58,913 nucleotides of DNA, from contig NZ_BOMI01000073.1 of NCBI RefSeq assembly GCF_016862115.1, positions 1 through 58,913 on the forward strand, given 5' to 3'. Position numbers and translations under genes: made by a program. This stretch comes from Paractinoplanes deccanensis (lineage in GTDB: Bacteria; Actinomycetota; Actinomycetes; Mycobacteriales; Micromonosporaceae). Below the pieces are notes generated by a model. That model had not been told where the DNA came from. It searched no databases and worked only from the letters and a program-made list of their open reading frames with translations. Shown here piece after piece: positions 25,630-33,790 of this stretch (positions within the stretch are counted from its first letter, which is position 1; each line of letters starts with the position of its first letter).

Positions 25630-26118
25630 CTACTCGGCCAACTCGACGATGACCTCGACCTCGACCGGGGCGTTCAGCGGCAGCTCGGCCACGCCGACCG
25701 CGCTGCGGGCGTGCCGCCCCTGCTCGCCGAAGACCTCGCCGAAGAGGTTGGACGCCCCGTTGACGACCGCCGGCTGGCCGGTGAACCCGGGCGCCGACGC
25801 GACGAAGCCGGTCAGCTTCACGATCTTGCCGACCCGGCCGAGGCCGACCAGCGCCTCCACCGCGGCGAGCGCGTTGAGGGCACAGTAGCGGGCGAGCTCG
25901 GTGCCCTGCTCGGGCGTGACCTCGGCGCCGACCTTCCCCTCGTACGGCAGCTTGCCCTCGACCAGCGGAAGCTGCCCGGAGACGTAGACATAGTTGCCCG
26001 ACTGCACCGCCGGGACGTAGGACGCCAGCGGCGGCACCACGGTCGGCAGGGTCAGGCCCAACTCGGCGAGCTTCGCGTACGCGTCGACGCCGCCGTCACC
26101 GGCGATCGGCGTCGTCAC
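25630..26118 (-). CDS. RidA/YjgF-family protein
   Basis: Encodes 162 residues from a GTG (26116-26118) that overlaps the stop of the preceding 51-aa gene by four bases. The protein has the RidA fold with YVSGQLP, a long central helix, and the C-terminal segment VEVEVIVELAE. It belongs to the larger mycobacterial-type subgroup (compare Rv3678c). Classical RidA hydrolyses reactive enamine/imine intermediates, but the canonical arginine of that group is not obvious here, so the activity is uncertain. The longer frame to 26262 is an overlap with the small gene upstream. Confidence 0.88.
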   Translation of the reverse strand: MTTPIAGDGGVDAYAKLAELGLTLPTVVPPLASYVPAVQSGNYVYVSGQLPLVEGKLPYEGKVGAEVTPEQGTELARYCALNALAAVEALVGLGRVGKIVKLTGFVASAPGFTGQPAVVNGASNLFGEVFGEQGRHARSAVGVAELPLNAPVEVEVIVELAE

Positions 26119-26270
26119 TGCTTCGGCCGCTTCATGTAGGCGACCAGCTGGTCGGGGTTCGGGCCCGGAACGACCTGAACCAGTTCCCAGCCGTCCTCGC
26201 CCCAGTTGTCGAGAATCTGCTTGGTCGCGTGGACCAGCAGGGGCACGGTCACGTACTCCCACTTCTGCAT
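26115..26270 (-). CDS. Small DUF4177-type protein (51 aa)
   Basis: A short gene from ATG 26270 to TGA 26115 encodes 51 residues beginning MQKWEYVTVP and containing the DUF4177-like WGEDGWELV core. It matches the small Rv3678A gene in both sequence style and position. It is translationally coupled to RidA through a GTGA overlap. Function unknown; it is probably a small soluble protein. Confidence 0.85.
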   Translation of the reverse strand: MQKWEYVTVPLLVHATKQILDNWGEDGWELVQVVPGPNPDQLVAYMKRPKQ

Positions 26271-26375
26271 CGCTGCTACTCCTCGATCGTCGGTACCGCG
26301 CTCAGCTTAGGGCCCACGATCGGCCCGATTTGACTAGGCTGAGCAAGCCGGACACGTCACATCACGGAGGGCGAC

Positions 26376-27218
26376 ATGACGCACCCGCAGGGCGGTCACC
26401 CGGGCCATCCGGAGCCCGAGCCGGTGCCCACGCCCGACCCCGAGCCGCCGCAGCCGATCCCGCCGGAGGAGCCCATCCCGACGCCGGAGCCGCCCCGGGC
26501 CGCCGGCGACTTCATCGACGCCGCGCCCGAGCCGCCCGGGCACCAGTGGCCGCCGCCCGGCGCCTTCGCCGACGAGCAGCCCACCTCTCATGAGGAGACC
26601 CAGGTCATCCCGGCCGCGCCCGGGTGGCAGCCGCCGGTGCCGGCCGGACCGTGGCACGCGCAGCACGAGGCGCCCGGCCAGTGGCAGACCACCCCGCCCG
26701 AGCACCTGGCCTACCAGCACTCCCTGCCCCTGCCCCAGCCCGAGCCGATCTGGGCCGGCCCGCCGCAGCAGCCGAAGTCCCGCCGGGGCGCGCTCTGGGT
26801 GTCGGTCGCGCTCGCCGGCACGCTGCTGCTCTGCGGGGGCGGCGCCGTCTCGGCCTACTTCCTGTTGCGCAACGCCGACAACCCGGGCTCGCCCGACGCG
26901 GCGACCGCTGTCGACCGGTTCCTGACCGCCGTCTACACCGAGCAGGACGCGGCGGCCGCCGACGACCTGGTCTGCCGCGAGGCCCGCGACAAGCAGAAGA
27001 TCGCCGACCGGGTCGACGACATCAAGGCGTACGCCGACGGCTATCAGGACCCGGTGTTCCGCTGGGCCGAGCCCGCCGTCGCCGGCGACGAGGAGGACCG
27101 CGCCACCGTGTCGGTGCAGGTCACCATGTCGACCGCCGACGAGAAGACGGCGTCGCAGGACCTGCGGTTCACGGTGATCCGCAAGACCGGCTGGCTGGTG
27201 TGCGAGGTCACCGGCTGA
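26376..27218 (+). CDS. Pro-rich single-pass membrane protein with extracytoplasmic DUF4878-like domain
   Basis: Encodes 280 residues. Residues 1-132 are rich in Pro, Glu and His with low complexity, probably disordered and cytoplasmic. One transmembrane helix (about 138-165) follows, and the C-terminal 110 residues resemble the small NTF2/DUF4878-like domains common after such anchors in actinobacteria. GGAGGG lies six bases before the ATG. It is 23 bp upstream of the first ArsA-like gene on the same strand and may be cotranscribed. I recognise no specific function. Confidence 0.8.
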   Translation: MTHPQGGHPGHPEPEPVPTPDPEPPQPIPPEEPIPTPEPPRAAGDFIDAAPEPPGHQWPPPGAFADEQPTSHEETQVIPAAPGWQPPVPAGPWHAQHEAPGQWQTTPPEHLAYQHSLPLPQPEPIWAGPPQQPKSRRGALWVSVALAGTLLLCGGGAVSAYFLLRNADNPGSPDAATAVDRFLTAVYTEQDAAAADDLVCREARDKQKIADRVDDIKAYADGYQDPVFRWAEPAVAGDEEDRATVSVQVTMSTADEKTASQDLRFTVIRKTGWLVCEVTG

Positions 27219-27241
27219 AATCTGCCCGTACCGTTGAGTCC

Positions 27242-28195
27242 ATGGGCGAGCAAGTGAACAGGTGGCCGGCGCGGCTGCACGTGGTGACCGGCAAGGGCGG
27301 CACCGGCAAGACCAGCGTGGCCGCGGCCCTGGCGCTGGGCCTGGCCGCGGGCGGCAAGCGGACGCTGCTCGTCGAGGTCGAGGGCCGGCAGGGCATCGCC
27401 CAGCTCTTCGAGACCGAGCCCCTGCCCTACAAGGAGCTGCGGATCGCCCAGGTCGCGGGCGGCGGCGAGGTGCGCGCGCTGGCCGTCGACCCCGAGGAGG
27501 CCCTGCTCGAATACCTCGACATGTTCTACCACCTGGGCGCCGCCGGCCGGGCGCTGCGCAAGGTGGGCGCCATCGACTTCGCCACCACCATCGCCCCGGG
27601 CCTGCGCGACGTGCTGCTCACCGGCAAGGTCAAGGAGGCGACCACCCGGTCCCAGGACGGCAAGAGGGCGTACGACGCGGTGGTGCTGGACGCCCCGCCG
27701 ACCGGCCGGATCGGCCGGTTCCTCAACGTGACCGCCGAGACCGCCAAGCTCGCCAAGGTCGGCCCGATCAAGACACAGAGCGACAGCGTCGCCGCGCTGC
27801 TGCGCTCGCCGATCTCGTCGGTGCACGTGGTCACCCTGCTCGAGGAGATGCCGGTGCAGGAGACGCTCGACGCGATCGCCGAGCTCACCGCCCTGCGCAT
27901 CCCGGTCGGCCGGATCATCCTGAACGCCACCCGCCCCGCGCTGGTGACGAGCGGACGGGTGACAAAGGCGGAGCTGAAGCGCGGGCTCGCCGAGGCGGGC
28001 CTGCCCAGCGACCCGGCCACGGTGACCGGCCTCGCCACCGAGGTGAAGGCGCACCTGACCCGCCAGGAGCTCGAGGAGACGCTGCGCGCGGAGCTGTCCG
28101 AGACCGGATATCCCCTGGTCGAGCTGCCCCTGCTGCCCCGCGGCGTCGACCAGGCCGGCCTCGACGAGCTGGCCGCGGCGTTGATGCGCGCGTGA
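27242..28195 (+). CDS. ArsA/GET3-type anion-transporting ATPase family protein (first of a pair)
   Basis: Encodes 317 residues with the deviant Walker A motif GKGGTGKTS (residues 17-25), a LDAPPTGRIGRFL switch region, and the SIMIBI fold typical of ArsA/GET3 proteins. It corresponds to Rv3679. In mycobacteria the two adjacent ATPases form a pair, and a heteromer is plausible here too. No arsenite transporter lies nearby, so arsenic export is unlikely. The stop (28193-28195) overlaps an ATG of the next frame. Confidence 0.88.
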   Translation: MGEQVNRWPARLHVVTGKGGTGKTSVAAALALGLAAGGKRTLLVEVEGRQGIAQLFETEPLPYKELRIAQVAGGGEVRALAVDPEEALLEYLDMFYHLGAAGRALRKVGAIDFATTIAPGLRDVLLTGKVKEATTRSQDGKRAYDAVVLDAPPTGRIGRFLNVTAETAKLAKVGPIKTQSDSVAALLRSPISSVHVVTLLEEMPVQETLDAIAELTALRIPVGRIILNATRPALVTSGRVTKAELKRGLAEAGLPSDPATVTGLATEVKAHLTRQELEETLRAELSETGYPLVELPLLPRGVDQAGLDELAAALMRA

Positions 28196-28251
28196 TGGGG
28201 GCCCCACCACAGTCCCCCGGCGCTGGATCAAATACGGACTACCCTGGAGTA

Positions 28252-29391
28252 GTGGGTGACGTGACCGCCTCCGACCGGCTGGACATCGACGGTCTGCTCG
28301 CCGATCCGGCCACCCGCATCGTGGTCTGCTGCGGCGCCGGTGGGGTGGGCAAGACGACCACCGCGGCCGCGATCGGCGTGCGGGCCGCCGAGGTGCACGG
28401 CCGGCGCACCGTGGTGCTGACCATCGACCCGGCCCGGCGGCTGGCGCAGTCGATGGGCCTCAGCGAGCTGGACAACACGCCCCGCCAGGTCAAGGGCATC
28501 GACGCCGAGAACGGCGGCGAGCTGCACGCGATGATGCTCGACATGAAGCGCACCTTCGACGAGGTGGTGCAGCAGCACACCACGCCGCAGCGTGCCGCGG
28601 AGATCTTCGCGAACCCGTTCTACCAGGCCATGAGCTCCACCTTCGCCGGCACACAGGAGTACATGGCGATGGAGAAGCTGGGCCAGCTGCGGGCCACCGA
28701 CGAGTGGGACCTCATCGTCGTGGACACGCCGCCGTCGCGCTCCGCGCTCGACTTCCTCGACGCGCCGGCCCGGCTCTCGCGCTTCCTCGACGGGCGCATG
28801 CTGCGCATGTTGCTCGCCCCGGCGCGCACCGGTGGGCGGAGCATGTTCAGCCTGGTCACGGCGTCGTTCGGGCTTTTCTCCCGTACGGTGCAAAAGGTCC
28901 TCGGCGCCCAGTTGCTCACCGACCTGTCGGGCTTCGTGGCCGCGCTCGACTCGATGTTCGGCGGCTTCCGGCAGCGCGCCGACGAGACGTACCGGATCCT
29001 GCAGGACCCGCAGACGGCGTTCCTGCTGGTCGCGGCCCCCGAGCGGGACGCGGTGCGGGAGGCCGCCTACTTCGCCGAGCGGCTGGTCGCCGAGCGCATG
29101 CCGCTGGCCGGGCTGGTGCTCAACCGGATGCACCGCTCCGAGGTGCCCGGCCTGCCGGCCGACCGCAGCGAGGCGGCCGCCGGCGCGCTCGACGCGACCG
29201 GTGACCACAAGCTGACCGCCGACGCGCTGCGGATCCACGCAAACCTCGTACGGCAGACCGAGCGCGAGCAAAAGGTGGCCGCGACCTTCACCGACGCCTT
29301 TCCCGCGGTGCCCGCGGTCTCCGTCACGGCGCAGCCCGCCGACGTCCACGACGTCGACGGGCTGCGGACGATCGGCGCGCTTCTCGCGTAA
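28252..29391 (+). CDS. ArsA/GET3-type anion-transporting ATPase family protein (second of a pair)
   Basis: Encodes about 379 residues with Walker A GAGGVGKTTT (residues 28-37), VVDTPPSRSALDFLDAP, and a central hydrophobic/Met-rich helix region (about 180-230) that in GET3-like proteins can form a client groove. It corresponds to Rv3680. The start is uncertain: GTG at 28252 gives the N-terminus most like homologues, GTG 28261 is equally possible, and an ATG at 28195 overlapping the previous stop would add 19 residues. It probably acts with the first ATPase. Both precede whiB (opposite strand) as in M. tuberculosis. Confidence 0.86.
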   Translation: MGDVTASDRLDIDGLLADPATRIVVCCGAGGVGKTTTAAAIGVRAAEVHGRRTVVLTIDPARRLAQSMGLSELDNTPRQVKGIDAENGGELHAMMLDMKRTFDEVVQQHTTPQRAAEIFANPFYQAMSSTFAGTQEYMAMEKLGQLRATDEWDLIVVDTPPSRSALDFLDAPARLSRFLDGRMLRMLLAPARTGGRSMFSLVTASFGLFSRTVQKVLGAQLLTDLSGFVAALDSMFGGFRQRADETYRILQDPQTAFLLVAAPERDAVREAAYFAERLVAERMPLAGLVLNRMHRSEVPGLPADRSEAAAGALDATGDHKLTADALRIHANLVRQTEREQKVAATFTDAFPAVPAVSVTAQPADVHDVDGLRTIGALLA

Positions 29392-29408
29392 GGCGCGCCG
29401 CCGCGTCC

Positions 29409-29711
29409 CTAGCGGGTGGGGACGAGCACCTTGTCGGCGCCCTTCTCCCGCATCGCGGCCTCGAACATCTTCCGCCAACTCGCCACGTGCGGGTGGCGGC
29501 GCAGCAGCGCCCGCCTCTCCCGTTCGGTCATTCCTCCCCAGACGCCGAACTCGATCCGGTTGTCCAGGGCATCGGCGAGGCATTCGTAGCGAACCGGGCA
29601 GCTGCGGCAGATCCTCTTCGCCACGTTCTGCTCGGCGCCCTGCACAAACAGCGCGTCAGGGTCGCCACTCTGACACGCGGCCATGCTGGGCCAGTCGCTG
29701 ATCATCCCCAT
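29409..29711 (-). CDS. WhiB-family iron-sulfur transcription factor (WhiB4-like by position)
   Basis: Encodes 100 residues (98 if the second ATG, two codons on, is used). Four cysteines at residues 13, 35, 38 and 44 fit the WhiB C-x21-C-x2-C-x5-C cluster pattern, followed by the GVWGGMTERER turn and a basic C-terminus. Its place between the ArsA-like pair and the PBP gene matches whiB4 (Rv3681c), a redox-responsive regulator in mycobacteria. It converges on the second ArsA-like gene, with stops 18 bp apart. Confidence 0.93.
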   Translation of the reverse strand: MGMISDWPSMAACQSGDPDALFVQGAEQNVAKRICRSCPVRYECLADALDNRIEFGVWGGMTERERRALLRRHPHVASWRKMFEAAMREKGADKVLVPTR

Positions 29712-29743
29712 CTGTAAACGTCCCCCCTAGCGTTACCCCCCTG

Positions 29744-29781
29744 ACGTCCGCGGGCGCATGTCCCCCAGGCCGTGCGGACGT
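29744..29781. promoter_or_regulatory. Inverted repeat in the whiB/PBP divergent control region
   Basis: Arms ACGTCCGC (29744-29751) and GCGGACGT (29774-29781) are perfect complements separated by 22 bases, starting 33 bp upstream of the whiB ATG. The 284-bp gap holds no other gene. It may be a regulator site or a structured leader of whiB. Confidence 0.4.
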
Positions 29782-29983
29782 CGTGCGATTAGCTCGCCGG
29801 ACCATCATGCTCTGTAGTTGGGCGATTACGCAACGTTGTCCCTCAAATACGTACAGCCCGGTGGTTCCGGGCAAAGGCCACGAAGCCGTATCCCCAAAAG
29901 CCCACAAAAAATCCACCGTTAGGGCAGACTGATTCTGGGCGAACCGTGACTCTCTCGACGCGCGGTCACGTGCGGTCCTCGCG

Positions 29984-29989
29984 TACCCT
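29984..29989 (+). promoter_or_regulatory. Candidate -10 box of the PBP gene, leaderless type
   Basis: TACCCT ends six bases before the GTG start at 29996, and no ribosome binding site is present. This spacing suits a leaderless transcript. No confident -35 is seen. Confidence 0.4.
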
Positions 29990-29995
29990 GCTCGG

Positions 29996-32431
29996 GTGAC
30001 CTCCTGGATGCGCAGACGCGATCACAACATCTTCGCCAATGCGACCTCGTTGCTGATCTGCGGTTTACTCGCCGGCGTCGTCGTCGCGGCAGCTGCTTTC
30101 CCGGCCGCCGCCATGTCCGGACTGGCCGCCAAGGCCGGTGGCGAGACGTTCGCGCAACTGCCCAGTGAGCTCAAGGACTTCAGCTCCCCGCAGATCACCC
30201 GCATCTACGCGAGCGACGGGCGCACGCAGATCTCGCAGTTCTACGACGAGTTCCGCAGCGACGTCCCGTTCAAGGACATCTCGAAGTACATGCGGGACGC
30301 GATCGTGGCCGCCGAGGACCGCGACTACTACAACCACAACGGCGTCGACCTCAAGGGCGTCGCCCGCGCGTTCGTCAACAACAGCGGCAAGTCCGAGTCC
30401 AAGCAGGGCGCGTCGACCATCACGATGCAGTACGTGCGGCTCTCGCTCGCCTACTCGGCGACGAACCCGCAGGAGGTCGTCGACGCGACCAAGGACACGC
30501 CGAAGCGCAAGATCACCGAGATGAAGTACGCGCTTCAGGTGGAGAAGGAGCTCTCCAAGGACCAGATCCTGGAGCGCTACCTCAACATCGCGCCCTTCGG
30601 CAACCAGGCGTACGGCGTCTACGCGGCCAGCCAGGTCTACTTCAACAAGAAGCCCAAGGACCTCACGATCGGCCAGGCCGCGATGCTCGCCGGCATGGTC
30701 AAGGCGCCGACCAGCTTCAACCCCACCACCGCCGAGGGCTACCCGCAGATCCAGCAGCGGCGCGACAACTACATCATCCCCGGCATGGTCGAGGCCGGCG
30801 CGATCACCCAGGCCCAGGCCGACAAGGCCAAGAAGGAAACCATCCCGCGCAAGGTCAAGCCGGTCGGCAACGGCTGCGTGTCGGTGGCCAACAACAACTG
30901 GGGCTTCTTCTGCGACTACTTCTACCGCTGGTGGATGAGCCAGGAGTCGTTCGGCGCCACCACGTACGACCGTGAGCGCCGGCTCAAGAGCGGCGGCTAC
31001 CGCATCGTCACGACGATGGACGTCAAGGGCACCGCGGCCGCCCGCAAGCGCATCGCCGACCACATCTCGCAGAACAACAAGAACGCGCTCCTGATCGCCG
31101 GCATCGAGCCCGGCAACGGCAAGGTCCGCGTGCTCTCCGCCAACCGGCGCTACAAGCTCGACGACCCGGCCAACCCGCAGAACCCGCTGTCGTCCGACAA
31201 GCGCAAGGCCAAGGCCGGCGTCCGCGCGACCTACCCGAACACGACGAACCCGCTGCTCTCCGGCGGCGGCGACATCAGCGGCTACCAGGCCGGCTCGGTG
31301 TTCAAGATGTTCACCATGGTCGCGGCGCTCGAGAAGGGCTACCCGCTCGCCTACCCGATCAAGGCCGAGAAGCGCTACAAGTCGGGCTACATCATCGACT
31401 CGAGCAACGACTCCGCCTGCCCCGGCACCCACTTCTGGTGCCCGAGCAACTCCGGCGGCGGAGGCGAGGGCGTCTACAACATGTGGACCGCCTTCGGTAA
31501 GTCGATCAACACGTACTTCGTACCGCTGGAGGAGCGGGTCGGCGCCGAGAACGTGGTCGCCGTGGCGAAGCGGTTCGGCGTGCAGTTCCGCGTCAAGCAG
31601 GACGCCGACTTCGCGAACGACCCGGTCGCCGCGAACCAGTGGGGCGCCTTCACCCTGGGCGTGTCGGCGTCGACGCCGCTCGACATGGCCAACGCGTACG
31701 CGACCCTGGCCGGCGACGGCATGCGCTGCGAGCCCACCCCGATCGAGCAGATCACCACGCAGGACGGCGAGAAGCTCGACATCGGCAAGCCGAGCTGCCT
31801 GAGAGCGACCAGCGCCGACGTCGCCCGGGCCACGCTCGACGCCACCCGCTGCCCGGTCGGCGACTCGGCCCAGCTGGGCAACTGCAACGGCGCGACGGCC
31901 CGCGCGGTGAAGGCGACGGTGAAGCACCCGGTCTTCGGCAAGACCGGCACCACCGACAACGACAAGACCGCCGCCCTGATCGCCGGCACGACGAAGCTGG
32001 TCGTCGCGGGCTACCTGGTCAACCCGGACTGGCCCCAGCACACCGACCGGATGAGCCACGACGTGGTCAACCCGGCGGTCTACGAGACCCTCGCCGACTA
32101 CATGAAGGGCAAGCCGAAGGAGCAGTTCAAGGTCCCCGGCAGCAAGAAGATCGCCGAGGGCGACCAGCGCTCCATCCCCCGCGTCACCTGCCAGTCCATC
32201 GACGACGCCCGCGACGAGATCGAGGCCGCCGGCTTCGACGCCACGGTCGGCGGCGAAGTCGACTCCGACTGCCCCAAGGGCACCGCGGCCGGCACCGACC
32301 CCGGCGGCCGCACCATCAAGGGCGGCGTCGTCGTCATCCAGGTGAGCAAGGGCAAGGCCCCCGCGGCCCCGCCGGCCGGCACCCCGCCGGGCAACAACCC
32401 CCAGCAGCCGAAGCCCCCGGGCCGCCGCTGA
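29996..32431 (+). CDS. Class A penicillin-binding protein with C-terminal PASTA domain (PonA2-like)
   Basis: Encodes 811 residues: one N-terminal transmembrane helix (about 17-42), a glycosyltransferase-51 domain with the catalytic E107 (AAEDRDYY) and GASTITMQ, and a transpeptidase domain with S434-x-x-K437 (GSVFK), S503-I-N505 and K649-T-G. One PASTA domain (about 715-785) and a Pro-rich tail complete it. It polymerises and cross-links peptidoglycan outside the membrane. The position beside whiB and the metallophosphoesterase corresponds to ponA2 (Rv3682). The GTG at 29996 is probably leaderless, and an ATG four codons on is an alternative. The gene ends at a strong hairpin. Confidence 0.95.
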   Translation: MTSWMRRRDHNIFANATSLLICGLLAGVVVAAAAFPAAAMSGLAAKAGGETFAQLPSELKDFSSPQITRIYASDGRTQISQFYDEFRSDVPFKDISKYMRDAIVAAEDRDYYNHNGVDLKGVARAFVNNSGKSESKQGASTITMQYVRLSLAYSATNPQEVVDATKDTPKRKITEMKYALQVEKELSKDQILERYLNIAPFGNQAYGVYAASQVYFNKKPKDLTIGQAAMLAGMVKAPTSFNPTTAEGYPQIQQRRDNYIIPGMVEAGAITQAQADKAKKETIPRKVKPVGNGCVSVANNNWGFFCDYFYRWWMSQESFGATTYDRERRLKSGGYRIVTTMDVKGTAAARKRIADHISQNNKNALLIAGIEPGNGKVRVLSANRRYKLDDPANPQNPLSSDKRKAKAGVRATYPNTTNPLLSGGGDISGYQAGSVFKMFTMVAALEKGYPLAYPIKAEKRYKSGYIIDSSNDSACPGTHFWCPSNSGGGGEGVYNMWTAFGKSINTYFVPLEERVGAENVVAVAKRFGVQFRVKQDADFANDPVAANQWGAFTLGVSASTPLDMANAYATLAGDGMRCEPTPIEQITTQDGEKLDIGKPSCLRATSADVARATLDATRCPVGDSAQLGNCNGATARAVKATVKHPVFGKTGTTDNDKTAALIAGTTKLVVAGYLVNPDWPQHTDRMSHDVVNPAVYETLADYMKGKPKEQFKVPGSKKIAEGDQRSIPRVTCQSIDDARDEIEAAGFDATVGGEVDSDCPKGTAAGTDPGGRTIKGGVVVIQVSKGKAPAAPPAGTPPGNNPQQPKPPGRR

Positions 32432-32440
32432 CAGTCCACG

Positions 32441-32482
32441 AACGGGCGGGACACCCTCACGGGTGCCCCGCCCGTTCTGTTT
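32441..32482 (+). terminator. Intrinsic terminator after the PBP gene
   Basis: A 16-bp stem with one mismatch (32441-32456 with 32461-32476) and a 4-base loop is followed by CTGTTT, ten bases after the PBP stop. Confidence 0.85.
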
Positions 32483-32546
32483 GCAGGCAAGGGACAGGCT
32501 CGCCCTCACCGCCTTGACCACCGCGATCCGGGACCAGCTGTCCCAG

Positions 32547-32891
32547 TCACTCCACGACGAACGCCTCGTCGAAGAAGACGTCCTCATAGCCAGGCGCAAG
32601 AACCACCCCCCAGCCCGGCGGCAGCGCCAGGTAGGGAAGCAATTCAGGTACTTGCTCGGGCATATGCTCAACGTGGCTGGCGCTGAAGAAGTCGGCGTCG
32701 TCCGGGCGCTGGTCGCCACGCCACACGTACCAGCCGTTCGTCGAGCCGACGGGTAGATGACGCACCGTGTTGAGCGGCACCAGTTTCGGCCCTCTCGACA
32801 GGGCGATCCCCACCATGGATCCCCGCGCCGGCACCATCGGCCGAACCCCGAACCGCCGACACACGCGACGCTGCTCCCACCTGATCCGCAC
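32547..32891 (-). CDS. Small hypothetical protein, immunity (Imm33-like) type
   Basis: The frame ends at 32547, and the most plausible start is the GTG at 32891 with AGGA nearby, giving 114 residues; ATG codons about 19 and 26 residues on are alternatives. The conserved-looking core is NGWYVWRG, then DDADFFSASHVEHM, then PYLALPPGW and YEDVFFDE. I associate this pattern with small acidic immunity-type proteins found near toxins or mobile DNA, but the family call is tentative. It has no toxin partner in the window. It lies with the AlpA-like regulator between the PBP gene and the tRNA-Pro, outside the conserved gene order. Confidence 0.55.
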   Translation of the reverse strand: MRIRWEQRRVCRRFGVRPMVPARGSMVGIALSRGPKLVPLNTVRHLPVGSTNGWYVWRGDQRPDDADFFSASHVEHMPEQVPELLPYLALPPGWGVVLAPGYEDVFFDEAFVVE

Positions 32892-33002
32892 GGCGCATCC
32901 TCGCAAACGCACCACACGCCAGGAGAGCCGGGAACAGCCCTTCGCCGCGCGACTCTTCCACCCATGCCCGACGCCGACTACCCGTGCCAACCGGAACGGC
33001 CA

Positions 33003-33060
33003 GCGCGGCACGGCACGGCGGCGCGGCACGGCGGCGCGGCGCGGCACGGCCGGCACGGCA
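33003..33060. repeat. GC-rich simple-sequence stretch
   Basis: Short GCGGCACG-type units are repeated imperfectly. It lies in the 293-bp gap 32892-33184, which otherwise shows no convincing gene. Confidence 0.6.
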
Positions 33061-33184
33061 TAGTCGGCCGGGCACGGTCAGCGCGGAGGCGACCATGCTC
33101 GCCGTGCACCGAGGTCGAGGTTCAACCGACAGCAGGCGCAGGCATCCCAGCGTCAGGCGTCGCTCGCGGGACGCCTCGACAACC

Positions 33185-33385
33185 TCAGTCGGCCGGCCGG
33201 GCCAGCGCGGGCCGATATACCTCGATCCAGGCCTCGATGTCGGCCGCCTTCCACACCCGCCCCTGGGCGAGCTCATCGAGCGGCGGCGGCCAGTCGGCCC
33301 GGAGCGCCAACTGATAGACCCGCTGGCGGGTGATCCCGCCGAATCGCACCCGTATCTCCGCGACACCCATGAGCGTACTAGACAT
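33185..33385 (-). CDS. AlpA/excisionase-like small helix-turn-helix protein
   Basis: Encodes 66 residues. The MGVAEI-x-VRFGGITRQRVYQLA segment is a helix-turn-helix, and WKAADIEAWI is the conserved beta-wing/helix seen in AlpA, excisionase and MerR-like small regulators. ATG at 33385 or an ATG five codons on could be the start; neither has a clear ribosome binding site. Such proteins often control excision or small accessory operons. It lies 257 bp downstream of a tRNA-Pro gene, suggesting the patch may be a remnant of an integrated element, but no integrase is present. Confidence 0.75.
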   Translation of the reverse strand: MSSTLMGVAEIRVRFGGITRQRVYQLALRADWPPPLDELAQGRVWKAADIEAWIEVYRPALARPAD

Positions 33386-33589
33386 GGAGCTAGTTTACGT
33401 ACGACTACCACATCCTGTCATTCCCCCGGATGTGCCAATCCTCCGGCTTCGATGGCGCGGGTGGTTGCGGGCTCGGTTTCCAGACTTTGAACACAGGCCG
33501 CGCGTGGGGCCGCCCCTCGGCGACACCAGGACCGCGTGCCGCCGGCGGCGGAAGTCACACCGGAGGGGAACGCCGCGCGGACGAGCCGG

Positions 33590-33630
33590 GAAACAGTTCG
33601 GCCCGGGCGCCTGTGGCGACCGGGCCGAAC
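33590..33630 (-). terminator. Terminator of the tRNA-Pro transcript
   Basis: Perfect 11-bp arms (33596-33606 and 33620-33630) lie 12 bases after the tRNA 3' end on the minus strand and are followed by TGTTT. The rest of the gap 33386-33641 shows no gene. Confidence 0.8.
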
Positions 33631-33641
33631 CTGCTAACTCT

Positions 33642-33718
<77 letters not shown>

Positions 33719-33730
33719 AGCTGCCAGGAA

Positions 33731-33736
33731 ATACTA
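33731..33736 (-). promoter_or_regulatory. -10 box of the tRNA-Pro gene
   Basis: TAGTAT on the minus strand ends 12 bases before the mature 5' end. TTTCGC 18 bases upstream is a weak -35 candidate. Confidence 0.5.
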
Positions 33737-33790
33737 TCCGACGCCTCGCCGGACGCGAAATCGGTATCCCCGGAAGCGTAAAACCGCAGG

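Noticed and set aside
30065..32965. Long minus-strand frame opposite the PBP gene
   Set aside because: Arg/Asp/Val-rich antisense artefact; the plus frame has all PBP motifs.
33386..33641. Possible duplicated tRNA end (attachment site) near tRNA-Pro
   Set aside because: I searched by eye for copies of the tRNA 3' end between 32,400 and 33,641 and found none.
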